DNA of 64,000 bases from positions 1 to 64,000 of the forward strand of contig NZ_FOLM01000021.1 of NCBI RefSeq assembly GCF_900112355.1. Direction: 5' to 3'. Numbering within the stretch: the stretch's first letter is position 1; each line of letters begins with the position of its first letter. Positions 16,476 through 24,015 of this stretch are shown here, piece by piece. Under the pieces are notes generated by a model, which was given only the letters and a program-made list of their open reading frames with translations, was not told the DNA's origin and made no database searches. Position numbers and translations under genes: made by a program. The stretch comes from Streptomyces aidingensis. Its GTDB lineage: Bacteria; Actinomycetota; Actinomycetes; Streptomycetales; Streptomycetaceae.

Positions 16476-16754
16476 ATGACACAGACATCCTTCGGGATGC
16501 AGGTCCCGGACCTACTTGCCCTTCCCGTCGCCTGCGATCTAGTGACGGCAGGCCGTGCCCTCGGGTTGGGCAGGACGAAGACCTATGAGCTTGCCCAGCG
16601 CGGGGAGTTCCCCGTTCCGCTGCTGCGCCTCGGCAACACCTACCGCGTCCGCCGCGCCGACCTGCTGACCCTGCTCGGTATCGAGCAGCACAGCGACGGC
16701 GCTGGGGTAGCCGCCCCAGCGCCGTCCATCGAGAACACCCATTCCAACCACTGA
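16476..16754 (+). CDS. Excisionase-like HTH protein (Xis)
   Basis: A 92-residue protein with a MerR/Xis-type winged helix-turn-helix: DLVTAGRALGLGRTKTYELA, then FPVPLLRLGNTYRVRRADLLTLL. This is the size and motif of excisionase-family directionality factors of Streptomyces integrative elements. The ATG 16476 is favoured by GGAG at 16462-16465; an upstream GTG (16434) would add 14 residues. It is divergent from the repressor/int operon. Its 3' end contains a 13-bp-stem hairpin followed by a second one after the stop. Confidence 0.75.
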   Translation: MTQTSFGMQVPDLLALPVACDLVTAGRALGLGRTKTYELAQRGEFPVPLLRLGNTYRVRRADLLTLLGIEQHSDGAGVAAPAPSIENTHSNH

Positions 16755-16787
16755 ACACACGAACGGCCGGGGTAGCCGCCCCGGCCG
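16695..16787 (+). promoter_or_regulatory. Twin hairpins sharing a GGGGTAGCCGCCCC core
   Basis: The first has a 13-bp stem (GACGGCGCTGGGG, loop TAGCCG) at 16695-16726 inside the 3' end of xis. The second has a 9-bp stem (CGGCCGGGG, same loop) at 16764-16787, just after the xis stop. Identical loop and closing pairs on different outer stems suggest conserved RNA structure: attenuators or tandem terminators between xis and the downstream operon. Confidence 0.55.
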
Positions 16788-16802
16788 CCGATTGGAGTTC
16801 TC

Positions 16803-17243
16803 TTGACCAAGAATGCCACGACCACACCGAGGATCACCACCACGACCGATCCGGCGAGTAGCCCCGGCGGGGCCGGGTTCCTCTTCAAGGTGCTCTGCGC
16901 CTTCTTCGTGGTGCTGCTGCGCCGGGCCGGCGGCCGCAGTGCCGATGGTCCCGCTCCCGGCGTGCGCATCGGCCGCCGCGCCGATCTCATCGGCAACGCT
17001 CTGGCTGCCGCCCTGGCCCGCGTGAACGACATGCCCGGCACCGATGCCGCAAGACGCGCGGATGTCCACCTCGGCCGGATGATCCACCACGCGAGCGCCT
17101 ACATCACGCATTCCCGACGCGACGCCGCAGAGGCCGCCGAGGACCCGGCAACCGCGTGGGTGAATGCCGAGGCCGCCGGCCTGTTCGCCGTGGCAATGGT
17201 GCAGGGCGTTGCCCGCCACATCGGGAACGGTGACGGCCGATGA
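16803..17243 (+). CDS. Hypothetical protein (146 aa)
   Basis: A 146-residue protein from TTG 16803 with GGAG at 16794-16797. It has a Thr-rich N-terminus, a hydrophobic stretch (GFLFKVLCAFFVVLL, about residues 25-39) that could be a membrane helix, then an Ala-rich helical domain. Not recognised. It overlaps the next gene by 4 bp (ATGA), so it heads the replication-region operon of element B. Confidence 0.55.
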   Translation: MTKNATTTPRITTTTDPASSPGGAGFLFKVLCAFFVVLLRRAGGRSADGPAPGVRIGRRADLIGNALAAALARVNDMPGTDAARRADVHLGRMIHHASAYITHSRRDAAEAAEDPATAWVNAEAAGLFAVAMVQGVARHIGNGDGR

Positions 17244-17503
17244 ACGCCGCCCAACTCTCCGGCATCCTCGGAGCCCAGCGCTCCCGCCGACACGACGCCG
17301 CCCTGCGCTGCCCTCCGCTGGAATGCGCGTGCGGCGCCGATCACCGCGACTCCCTGCTCTGCCTCGCCGCCCCGTTCGGCCGCTCCACTTACGGTCTGTC
17401 CTCGGCGGCTTTGGCGGCCGAGGCCGCCCGTTGCCGGGCCGCTGGCTGGCAGCAGTGGGAGATCAGCGCTCGATTCGACCTCCAGGCGGCGGACGCCGCG
17501 TGA
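17240..17503 (+). CDS. Hypothetical protein (87 aa)
   Basis: An 87-residue protein starting inside the stop of its upstream neighbour. It has three clustered Cys (CPPLECACG) and a fourth further on (LLCLAAP), so a small metal-binding site is possible, then an amphipathic helix with AAGWQQWEISARFDL. Not recognised. Similar small proteins commonly precede rep genes in Streptomyces integrative elements. A long hairpin follows its stop. Confidence 0.5.
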   Translation: MNAAQLSGILGAQRSRRHDAALRCPPLECACGADHRDSLLCLAAPFGRSTYGLSSAALAAEAARCRAAGWQQWEISARFDLQAADAA

Positions 17504-17521
17504 TCCCAACCCGCACCACCC

Positions 17522-17562
17522 GCGAGCGGCGCAGCCGGGGGCATGCCCGGGGCGCCGCTCGC
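17522..17562 (+). terminator. Hairpin between the 87-aa gene and the RepA-like gene
   Basis: An 11-bp stem (GCGAGCGGCGC with GCGCCGCTCGC) enclosing an inner palindrome around GGGCATGCCC. It lies 45 nt before the RepA-like start and could be a terminator or a translational control element for rep. Confidence 0.5.
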
Positions 17563-17606
17563 GGCACACGCGCCATTTCGCCGCCCCCGCACGGAGCACG
17601 CCACTC

Positions 17607-18887
17607 GTGACCATCGAAATCCCCCGACCGGGCGCCTGGCCCGCTGGCATCAGCCTGCGGCCCCTTCCCCCTGCCCCAGCGCCCGACGCACCCGCGCTGT
17701 CGGCCGGGCAGCAGCAGCCACAGCGCACCGAGCCCGAACCGGCGCCCGAACCGCATACGCCCCCGCTGCGCCTGCTCGACTCCCCGGCCGACACCGACGA
17801 ACCGCCCCCTCAGCCGGATCTCGTCTTCCGCACCCTGGCCGAAGTTGCGGCCGACGTGGACAGCCGCCCGCCTCGCCCTTGGCTGTTCGAGCCCGTGATC
17901 GTGGCCGGCGACTACGGCGTCATGTCCGCCGAGGACAAGGCAGGTAAGACGTGGGCCATCCTCGACGCTGCGGTGTCCTGCGCCGCTGGCCTGCCCTGGC
18001 TCGGCCAGTTCCCCGCCCGCGCTCCCGGCCCCGTGCTCGTCTTCCTCGGCGAAGGCTCAGACGCCAAGCTGCTGCGCCGCATCCGCGCCATAGCCGCCGC
18101 CAAGGACTTGGACCAGGCCACCGCCGACGCGCTGGAAATCGTGGCGTGCTTCCGCGCGCCGCAGCTCGGCGACGCCCAGCACCGGCACCTGATCCGGCGG
18201 GCCATCGAGCGCTTCCGGCCAGTACTGGTCATCATTGACCCGCTCTACCTGGCCGCCGGCGGGGCCAACGGCGCAGACCTCTACTCCATGGGCGCCCTGC
18301 TCGGCAGCATTCAGCACATCGTGCAGGAAGCGGGCGCGAGCCTGCTCATCTCCCACCACTGGAACAAGACCGGCGAGGGCCGCGGACACAGCCGCTCATC
18401 CGGCGTCGGCCCCGGCGCATGGGGCCGCTTCCTCATCTCCGTTGCCGTACTCAGCTCCTCCACAGCCCCGGAGACGCAGGAAACCACGGTCCGGCTCAAG
18501 TGGGCCTTCAAGGGCGACGAGATCCCCGAGACGGAAACCACCTTGATCCGCCGAGTCCGCGCCGCCGATCCGGCCGACCTGTCCTCACCGATGCACTACA
18601 GCATCGAGCATGCGCCCGGCCTCGAAGACGAAGACGACAGCGGCCAGGAACAGGGCCTTGCACCGGCCGCGCGAAAGCTCCTCGAAGCCGTCCGGGCCAG
18701 CAGCGAACCGGCCACAAACAGTGAGCTGGTGGACAGGGTCCAGGCCAAGCACGGCCACGGTCTGACCCGGACCACTGTGAGCCGGGAGCTCAACAACTTG
18801 CGCCGTCTCGGACTGGTCGAACGCCTCGATCCGGAAGGCCCGTACGCCACCGTCCGCTGGGCGCCGAAGACAGAAGCCACCCCATGA
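17607..18887 (+). CDS. RepA-like AAA ATPase with C-terminal winged helix
   Basis: A 426-residue protein. After a Pro-rich N-terminus (1-70) comes a RecA/RepA-type hexameric helicase core: a degenerate Walker A (AEDKAGKTW, Lys114), Walker B VLVIIDPLY (Asp211) and LLISHHWNKTG. A C-terminal winged helix follows (about 350-420: TNSELVDRVQAKHG, RTTVSRELNNLRRLGLVERL). Family members act as plasmid replicative helicases or partners of initiators. The iteron/palindrome region lies directly downstream, consistent with a rep-ori unit that would let the excised element replicate. Start GTG 17607. Confidence 0.75.
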   Translation: MTIEIPRPGAWPAGISLRPLPPAPAPDAPALSAGQQQPQRTEPEPAPEPHTPPLRLLDSPADTDEPPPQPDLVFRTLAEVAADVDSRPPRPWLFEPVIVAGDYGVMSAEDKAGKTWAILDAAVSCAAGLPWLGQFPARAPGPVLVFLGEGSDAKLLRRIRAIAAAKDLDQATADALEIVACFRAPQLGDAQHRHLIRRAIERFRPVLVIIDPLYLAAGGANGADLYSMGALLGSIQHIVQEAGASLLISHHWNKTGEGRGHSRSSGVGPGAWGRFLISVAVLSSSTAPETQETTVRLKWAFKGDEIPETETTLIRRVRAADPADLSSPMHYSIEHAPGLEDEDDSGQEQGLAPAARKLLEAVRASSEPATNSELVDRVQAKHGHGLTRTTVSRELNNLRRLGLVERLDPEGPYATVRWAPKTEATP

Positions 18888-18904
18888 GACCACGCACCGT
18901 AGCC

Positions 18905-19130
18905 GAGCACACCGGGTGTGCCCACATGGGACGAGCACACCCGGACACACCACCCGCCCAGCGCAGAAAATCCGCACGTCAAATGCCGTGCCCCGTGTGC
19001 TCAACCAGTTTGCGCACACCGGACACAGGGGTGTGTGTGCGTGTGCTCGCCCCTATAGGGGCGAGCACACCAGCACACCACCCGCACACAACGGAACGTC
19101 ACCACGACCGGCGACCGGCGACCGGTCGCA
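18905..19130. other. Probable replication origin: iterons and a 30-bp perfect palindrome
   Basis: The 292-bp gene-free gap 18888-19179 contains repeated GAGCACACC/GTGTGCTC words at 18905, 18933, 18995 (inverted), 19041 (inverted) and 19063. A GCACACC-G-GGTGTGC palindrome lies at 18907-18921. A perfect 30-bp palindrome sits at 19041-19070: GTGTGCTCGCCCCTA and its reverse complement. CGACCGG repeats follow at 19104-19130. It sits immediately after the RepA-like gene. Origin function is inferred from iteron structure and position. Confidence 0.6.
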
Positions 19131-19179
19131 GCCCCGGTCGCGCGTAGCCGCGCGCACATGTACGGAAGGTGCAATCCCC

Positions 19180-19554
19180 ATGCCTGACACCCCCACCGGC
19201 AACTCCGGCAGCTTCGTACGCCGCTCCCGCGGCTATCCCGGCCGGGATCGGCTCGACGCCGCCTCGATGCGGTTTCGCCGGGCCGTGGCCCGGCTGCACC
19301 GGGAAGGGCAGCGCAGCGACCCGCAGACCGCGGCCAAGCTCGGCCCGATCGTGGCCGAGGCCGAGGCCGTGTTGCTGCGGCTCGCCGAGCGGGCGGAGAA
19401 AGCCGAGAACGAGTCAGCCCGCAACCGGCGCCTGCTCGCTGAGGAAGAGGCGCGGCTTGACCGGCTGCTGCGACGCGCGGCACGCCGCGGGCTACCCGTC
19501 GACGGCACCGGCGGCCGGCCGGAACCGCCCCCCGGAAGCGGTGCGCGGCCATGA
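19180..19554 (+). CDS. Coiled-coil hypothetical protein (124 aa)
   Basis: A 124-residue protein from ATG 19180 (GGAAGG upstream). Residues 50-105 are highly charged and helical (AEAEAVLLRLAERAEKAENE, then LLAEEEARLDRLLRRA), predicting a coiled coil. The C-terminus is Gly/Pro-rich. No catalytic motif. It overlaps the next small gene by 4 bp. Not recognised; conserved-looking accessory protein of the element. Confidence 0.55.
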   Translation: MPDTPTGNSGSFVRRSRGYPGRDRLDAASMRFRRAVARLHREGQRSDPQTAAKLGPIVAEAEAVLLRLAERAEKAENESARNRRLLAEEEARLDRLLRRAARRGLPVDGTGGRPEPPPGSGARP

Positions 19555-19727
19555 ACGTGGACGACGTGACAACGGCCCGTATCCGGGCTCTCGCTGCCCG
19601 ACGGACCGCCGCCGTCCGGCACCGTGCGATACTCGCGGCTGCCCGCTACAGGGGCGCTGCCCGCAACCCGGCCGACACCGCCCCGTCGCCTGCCGCAGGG
19701 AGGCCCGATGACCAGCGCGCCGAGTGA
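19551..19727 (+). CDS. Very small basic protein (58 aa)
   Basis: ATG 19551 overlaps the preceding stop (ATGA), and the frame runs 58 codons to TGA 19725-19727. The product is Arg/Ala-rich (TARIRALAARRTAAVRHRAIL) and probably helical. Its coupling supports translation, but no function can be assigned. Another short frame (ATG 19708, ending 19845) begins inside it and may be the start of the broken HTH gene that follows. Confidence 0.4.
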   Translation: MNVDDVTTARIRALAARRTAAVRHRAILAAARYRGAARNPADTAPSPAAGRPDDQRAE

Positions 19728-19774
19728 CCACCCCGTGAGCACCCCCGCCGTGAGCAGCGAGAACAGCGCCGGTA

Positions 19775-20251
19775 GTGGATACCAAATCCGCCGGTTCACC
19801 GCTGGCCGTACCGCGGACCGCAGCACCTGCCCGACGGCGCGGTGATCGTGCCGCCGACTGTCGCGCGGGAACTGCTCCGCCGCTGGTCCTCGGCCTTGCC
19901 GCCCGGGTGCGGGCCGACGGCGGCCGGCTGTCCCCGGACGCCGAACGGTTGCTGATCGCCCTGCACCGCGCCGCCGAAACCCTGGACGGTTCCGCACGCG
20001 GAACCACTCCCGCCGCTCCCGGCACCGTGGACACCGGGGAGGAAGCAGCACCGGCACCGCTCACCACCGGGCAGGCCGCGGACATCCTCGGGTGCTCCCG
20101 GCGCTTGGTCCGCCGCCTGGCCGCCGCTGGCCGCCTCCGGGCCTTCCGCCTCGGCCGGGACTGGCTCATCGACCCCGGCACACTGGACGACTACCGCTTT
20201 GGTAGGGAGAACAGCCATGGACGACACCACCACGCCGGCCGGGCCGGTTGA
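19775..20251 (+). pseudogene. Excisionase-type HTH protein with apparent N-terminal frameshift
   Basis: The C-terminal part is a clear Xis/MerR-like helix-turn-helix (LTTGQAADILGCSRRLVRRL, then FRLGRDWLIDPGTLDDY). Upstream, the natural-looking peptide is in another frame: PYRGPQHLPDGAVIVPPTVARELLRR, split as PYRGPQHLPDGAV and IVPPTVARELL, runs from about 19812 to 19893. It then appears to continue as LAARVRADGGRLSPDAERLL in the frame of the HTH, implying a frameshift near 19890-19900. A further shift may separate it from ATG 19708. A GTG-started 158-residue frame (19775-20251) remains open, so a truncated HTH protein could still be made. Sequencing error is an alternative. Confidence 0.5.
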
Positions 20252-20408
20252 GAGACAGCCCGACGACACCGCCCGACCCAGTATCGACGAACGACGTGTC
20301 GCCTTCCGCAACCGCCACGCGCCGGCAGCCCCGCCCACCACGAACCACCCCATAGATGAACAGCGCATCGCCTACCGGAACCGTCACGGCCTCGGGGGCG
20401 CGGCGTGA
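20217..20408 (+). CDS. Small hypothetical protein (63 aa)
   Basis: A 63-residue polar protein from ATG 20217 (AGGGAGA upstream). It contains an internal repeat: IDERRVAFRNRHA and IDEQRIAYRNRHG about 30 residues apart, so it may bind a partner twice. It overlaps the HTH frame by 35 bp and the next gene by 4 bp (GTGA). Not recognised. Confidence 0.5.
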   Translation: MDDTTTPAGPVERQPDDTARPSIDERRVAFRNRHAPAAPPTTNHPIDEQRIAYRNRHGLGGAA

Positions 20409-21019
20409 GCGGACAAGGTGCGGCCGAGGCCGAACAGCCCACCCCAGAAGGCGTCATCGCAGCCGCCGAGGCCGAAGAGAAAGAGGCTGCCGAACTCCTC
20501 CATGCCCTTGAGGACCGGGTGCGCGACGGCGACGAGACCGTACAGCCCGAGCAGATCGAAAAGGCTCGCGGACTGCGCCGCTTCGCCCAGCTCCGCCGCG
20601 AGGTCGCCGCCCGGCGAGCAGAGAAGCTGAAGCAGCAGCAGATCGACAACCTGGCCGCAGAGCGGCGTGACGCCTTCCTCGCCGAGATTGCCCCCCACGA
20701 CATCACCAGGGTTCCAGAACTGCAACGACAGATCACCGATGCGCTAGCCGAACTGCTGGAACTCTGCGAAGCCTACGACCAGGTGGTACTCAAACACGCC
20801 AACGGCCTGGCCTCCGGCGGCCGACAGACCACGCTGCCGATCAGGGGGGACTTCGACGGCGTGAAGGCGTGGATCGAACTGGACGGCAAGATGTACCGCC
20901 GTCCGGGTGGCAAGAACCTGGCCGACAACGCCGTCAACGCGGGACGGCAGCGCCACTTCAAGGCGGTTCAGGAACGCGCACAACAGCGCCGCGAACGGGC
21001 CGCTAAGGGCAGGTTGTGA
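20405..21019 (+). CDS. Coiled-coil hypothetical protein (204 aa)
   Basis: A 204-residue acidic-then-basic protein from GTG 20405. Residues 15-140 are strongly helical with heptad-like charge patterns (AAEAEEKEAAELLHALEDRV, RREVAARRAEKLKQQQID). Residues 140-175 form a short strand-rich unit (TTLPIRGDFDGVKAWIELDG), and the tail is Arg/Lys-rich. No enzyme motif. It ends the rightward operon of element B and is followed by two strong hairpins. Function unknown; it may be structural or DNA-binding. Confidence 0.55.
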   Translation: MSGQGAAEAEQPTPEGVIAAAEAEEKEAAELLHALEDRVRDGDETVQPEQIEKARGLRRFAQLRREVAARRAEKLKQQQIDNLAAERRDAFLAEIAPHDITRVPELQRQITDALAELLELCEAYDQVVLKHANGLASGGRQTTLPIRGDFDGVKAWIELDGKMYRRPGGKNLADNAVNAGRQRHFKAVQERAQQRRERAAKGRL

Positions 21020-21113
21020 CTGCCGTCTGTTGGTGAACTGATGGCCCTCACTCCGGTGACGACACCGGCAGCGGGCTGGGCTGGCCGATGCGCGCCCCGG
21101 AAGCCGGCTCCTG

Positions 21114-21208
21114 CCCCGTGCCGGACCATGGGAGGCCGGAAAGGCCCGGCACGGGGACTGACTGGTGGGCCGCCCGCCTGAGCCTCCCCAGACGGCGGCG
21201 GGCGGCCC
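21114..21208. terminator. Tandem terminators between convergent operons of element B
   Basis: Two hairpins: an 11-bp stem (CCCCGTGCCGG, 21114-21124 with 21146-21156) and a 12-bp stem (GGGCCGCCCGCC, 21167-21178 with 21197-21208). They fill the 194-bp gap between the rightward 20405 gene and the leftward 21214 gene. Confidence 0.7.
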
Positions 21209-21213
21209 GGTCT

Positions 21214-21447
21214 TCAGGTGGCGAGGCGGCGGGCGCGCTCGGCGGCGTCGTCCGCGGCACGGACCATGCGGGCAAGGTGTTGAAGGCAGCCCTGGCAGGC
21301 CCACAGTCCGGCCGCGGCGGCGCCGATGCGGACGTGCCCGGCCCACCAGACCGGCACGGCGGTGCCGCCGCACCACAGCCAGCACATGCCGGTGACCGGC
21401 TGTCCGGGCTCGGCGGGGATGCCGAGCGTCATGGCCGGCGCGGTCAC
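21214..21447 (-). CDS. Small Trp/Cys-containing hypothetical protein (77 aa)
   Basis: A 77-residue protein from GTG 21447, overlapping the stop of its upstream neighbour by 4 bp. The central part has MCWLWCGGTAV and LWACQGCLQHL, four Cys spaced like a zinc ribbon (CxxxC and CxxC), followed by a charged helix (MVRAADDAAERARRLA). It likely works with the adjacent Cys-rich protein. Not recognised. Confidence 0.55.
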   Translation of the reverse strand: MTAPAMTLGIPAEPGQPVTGMCWLWCGGTAVPVWWAGHVRIGAAAAGLWACQGCLQHLARMVRAADDAAERARRLAT

Positions 21448-21749
21448 CGGTCGGCCTCCGCCTCGGCGGCCTGGTGGGCTTCGCGCAGGGCCTCGGCGGT
21501 GGCGCAGTCCGCTCCCGCGGCGGCGCACGCCGTGCAGTTGACGGTGTGCGTGACCAGGGCGGCGCCGAGGTCGTCCGCGGTGCGGTAGTGGTGGGCGCAG
21601 GCCGGGCAGGCGTAGGCGATCCAGCCCGGTCCGCTGTTCTGCTCCACCCCGCCGACGATGACCGGCCGGTCGGTCATCTCTTTGCAGTCCACGCACATCC
21701 GGCGGGCCGGTGCCGCGGCGGGTGGAGTGTGGGCAGGTGCATCAGGCAT
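21444..21749 (-). CDS. Zinc-ribbon-like hypothetical protein (101 aa)
   Basis: A 101-residue protein with CVDCKEMTDRPVIVGGVEQNS-type start and ACPACAHHY, i.e. two CxxC knuckles that should bind one zinc. A third Cys pair follows (NCTACAAAGADC). The sequence is typical of small zinc-ribbon proteins carried by Streptomyces integrative elements and phages. It heads a two-gene leftward unit ending at tandem terminators. Role unknown; nucleic-acid or protein binding is likely. Confidence 0.6.
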   Translation of the reverse strand: MPDAPAHTPPAAAPARRMCVDCKEMTDRPVIVGGVEQNSGPGWIAYACPACAHHYRTADDLGAALVTHTVNCTACAAAGADCATAEALREAHQAAEAEADR

Positions 21750-21873
21750 GGGTGGACTCCGGTAGTGAGACGTGTACGGAACGTCTCACCGACCGTAGAA
21801 GCGCTGTGACGCGGGCCTCAATGGGCTGGTGGTGGCACTCTCGGCGGCCTGCTGCCGGAAGTGCCACCGCCGG

Positions 21874-23058
21874 TCACATCGGCAGGCGTACCGCCCGGGC
21901 GAGGGTCTGCATCTCCGGGGAGAGCTTGCGTCGGCGTTCCACGATCTTGCCGACGATCTCCTTCGCGTACCGCTGGTGCGGGAGCCACTGCGGGGCGGCC
22001 TCGGCGACGTCGAGAAGGGTCTCGACGGCTTCGCCGTAGCGGCGGGTCTTCACCTGGGCGTCGGCGACGTCGAGCAGGTGCCGGTTGCGGTGGCCAACGG
22101 TCGGGGCCAGGCGCCGGCCGCCGATGCCGCGGGCCAGGCGTAGGGCAACGTCCGGGCGGTCCTCGACGACCGCCTGTTCGGTGCGCTGCATGGCGACCGT
22201 CAGCGGGCCCCAGGACCGGGTACGGCGGGAGCCGTCGGCCGACCGGGGCCGCTCCTTCGCGAGCATCACCGCGGCGGCCTGCGCCATCCTCAGGGCGGCC
22301 TCGGACTCATCCGGCCGGCCGTCCCGGGAGGCCGCCGCCGCGACGCGGCCCAGCACTACACCCCAGGCGATCAGGTCATCGGGCCGGGCGGCGGACAGGC
22401 GCGGCTCCAGCTCGGCGGCCCACCGCAGCGCCAGCTCCCGCGCCTGGGCCAGTCGGCCGGAGCGCAGCAGCAGCCAGCAGCGGGATTCCACCATGTCGGC
22501 GCGGTGCAGCACCCCGTCGACTCCGGCCTCGGCGCGGTCGAACGCCGCGGCGGCGGCGTCGTAGTGCCGGGTCTGGATCATGACCCGCCCGGCGGTCATC
22601 AGCGCCCGGGAGTACACCGCGGCGGCGCCCGGATCGGCCTCGGCGGCGGCCTCGGCATCCCGCAGCAGCCCGGGCAGCACCGCGGCGACACCGGCCAAAT
22701 CCTCGTGCACAAGGTTGCTCACCACGGAGTCGAGCACCGCGGCGACACCGGCCGCGGTGGCAGGCTCGGGCACCCGGTCCGCCCCGGGGCGCAGAATCGC
22801 GGCGCGAAGCTGCTCCCACGGCCCCGGCGGGATGCTCGGCGGCGCGGTCTCCTCCGCGGCCAGCAGCGCCGTGGTCGGCACGCCCAGGACGCGGGCCAGG
22901 GCGTGCGCGGTCTCCAACCGGGCCTCGGCGTGTGCGCCTTGCTCCAGCTTGCGCACGGTGGACACCGAGATGCCGGCGGCCCGGGCGAGTTCGGTCTGAG
23001 TCAGTCCAGCGATGACGCGAGCGTTCCGCAGACGCTCGCCGAAAGTGCGTTCAGCCAT
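21874..23058 (-). CDS. XRE-type regulator with TPR-like C-terminal region
   Basis: A 394-residue protein. The N-terminal HTH (FGERLRNARVIAGLTQTELARAAG-type helices, split as FGERLRNARVIAGL and TQTELARAAGIS, residues 5-60) is followed by about 320 residues of Ala/Leu-rich helical repeats with tetratricopeptide character (AGRVMIQTRHYDAAAAAFDR, GRLAQARELALRWAAELEP). Such regulators respond to peptides or partner proteins. Start ATG 23058 has GGGAG upstream on its strand. It is separated from the upstream DUF2637 gene by a terminator, so it has its own promoter. Its target is unknown. Confidence 0.7.
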   Translation of the reverse strand: MAERTFGERLRNARVIAGLTQTELARAAGISVSTVRKLEQGAHAEARLETAHALARVLGVPTTALLAAEETAPPSIPPGPWEQLRAAILRPGADRVPEPATAAGVAAVLDSVVSNLVHEDLAGVAAVLPGLLRDAEAAAEADPGAAAVYSRALMTAGRVMIQTRHYDAAAAAFDRAEAGVDGVLHRADMVESRCWLLLRSGRLAQARELALRWAAELEPRLSAARPDDLIAWGVVLGRVAAAASRDGRPDESEAALRMAQAAAVMLAKERPRSADGSRRTRSWGPLTVAMQRTEQAVVEDRPDVALRLARGIGGRRLAPTVGHRNRHLLDVADAQVKTRRYGEAVETLLDVAEAAPQWLPHQRYAKEIVGKIVERRRKLSPEMQTLARAVRLPM

Positions 23059-23130
23059 GGTGTAATGGCTCCCGTCTTGCCGTCTGGTGGTCGCACTCTG
23101 GACGGTACCCCCGGAGTACGGCCGGGGGAC

Positions 23131-23172
23131 AGCGAACGGCCCCGGCAGGATCACCCGCCGGGGCCGTTCGCT
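23131..23172. terminator. Terminator downstream of the DUF2637 gene
   Basis: A perfect 16-bp stem (AGCGAACGGCCCCGGC and complement) with a 10-nt loop, between the leftward DUF2637 gene (ends 23212) and the leftward regulator (starts 23058). Confidence 0.8.
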
Positions 23173-23211
23173 GTGTCCACGGTTGCCGTCAGCCGTGGCG
23201 GTGCCGCTCGG

Positions 23212-24015
23212 CTACCGCCCGGCGAGGGCCGCGCGCTTGATGCGCCGGCCGTAGGAGTCCGAAGCGCCGAGCCGCGCGCCGATCGCGGTTCCGGTCAGTT
23301 CCGGCTCCCGCTCCAGCCAGTTCCGGGCGCGTTCGACATGCGCGCGGAGGCGGGTGTTCTCGCTCGGCTCGGACTCGATATCGGCGGCCCCGGGGCCGCT
23401 GCTGGTTCCGGTGTTTCCGCCCAGCGGTTCTGCCGGAACTCCGACCGGTTCCGGGGCGGTTCCGGCCGGAACCGCGGAGGGGGAAACGGCCTGGTCGGGG
23501 ATGGTTCCGCCGAAGCCCTGGAGGAGTTCCGGCAGGGGCGTGAACTCGCCCAGGACGGGCACCCGCTCACGCTCCAGCGTCACCGCCGGCGCCTCGGCCG
23601 GGGCCACGATGGGCAGCAGCCGCGCCCCGGGCGGAACCAGTGGAACCGGGGCCGGTTCCAGCAGTTCCGGTACCGGATGATCGGCGGTTCCGGCCGGAAC
23701 CTCCCGTAGGGCGTGGACCCGCCACAGCACCAGCGGCGCGATAGCCGATACCGCGGTGACCAGATGCCAGGTCACCGGAAGCAGCCCGGCCGCTACCAGG
23801 TGCGCCGCCGCGTTCACCGCGATCATTGCCAGCACCACCGCGAACACGTCCCGGTGCGCGCGCAGCGCCCGGATGGCGTAGATGTCCAGCGCCGCCGGCA
23901 CCCCGGCCGCCACGACGGTGCCGAACCCGCACGCACGGGCGAGCTGGTACTCAGCCGACGCCGTGACCACGATCGCCGCGCCCAGGGCCGCCCAGCCCAG
24001 CACGTCCCGCTTCAC
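23212..24015 (-). CDS. DUF2637-like (Spd) membrane protein of element B
   Basis: A 267-residue protein. The first 110 residues hold about four hydrophobic helices (LGWAALGAAIVVTASAEYQL, GVPAALDIYAIRAL, VFAVVLAMIAVNAAAHLVAA, WHLVTAVSAIAPLVLWRV). These precede a long Pro-rich linker and a C-terminal helix-turn-helix-like unit (WLEREPELTGTAIGARLGA, then SYGRRIKRAAL). This is the DUF2637 architecture seen at 1166 in element A and is linked to plasmid spread. Start GTG 24015 overlaps the upstream stop (GTGA). With no TraB here, its partner must lie elsewhere or the system is incomplete. Confidence 0.65.
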   Translation of the reverse strand: MKRDVLGWAALGAAIVVTASAEYQLARACGFGTVVAAGVPAALDIYAIRALRAHRDVFAVVLAMIAVNAAAHLVAAGLLPVTWHLVTAVSAIAPLVLWRVHALREVPAGTADHPVPELLEPAPVPLVPPGARLLPIVAPAEAPAVTLERERVPVLGEFTPLPELLQGFGGTIPDQAVSPSAVPAGTAPEPVGVPAEPLGGNTGTSSGPGAADIESEPSENTRLRAHVERARNWLEREPELTGTAIGARLGASDSYGRRIKRAALAGR

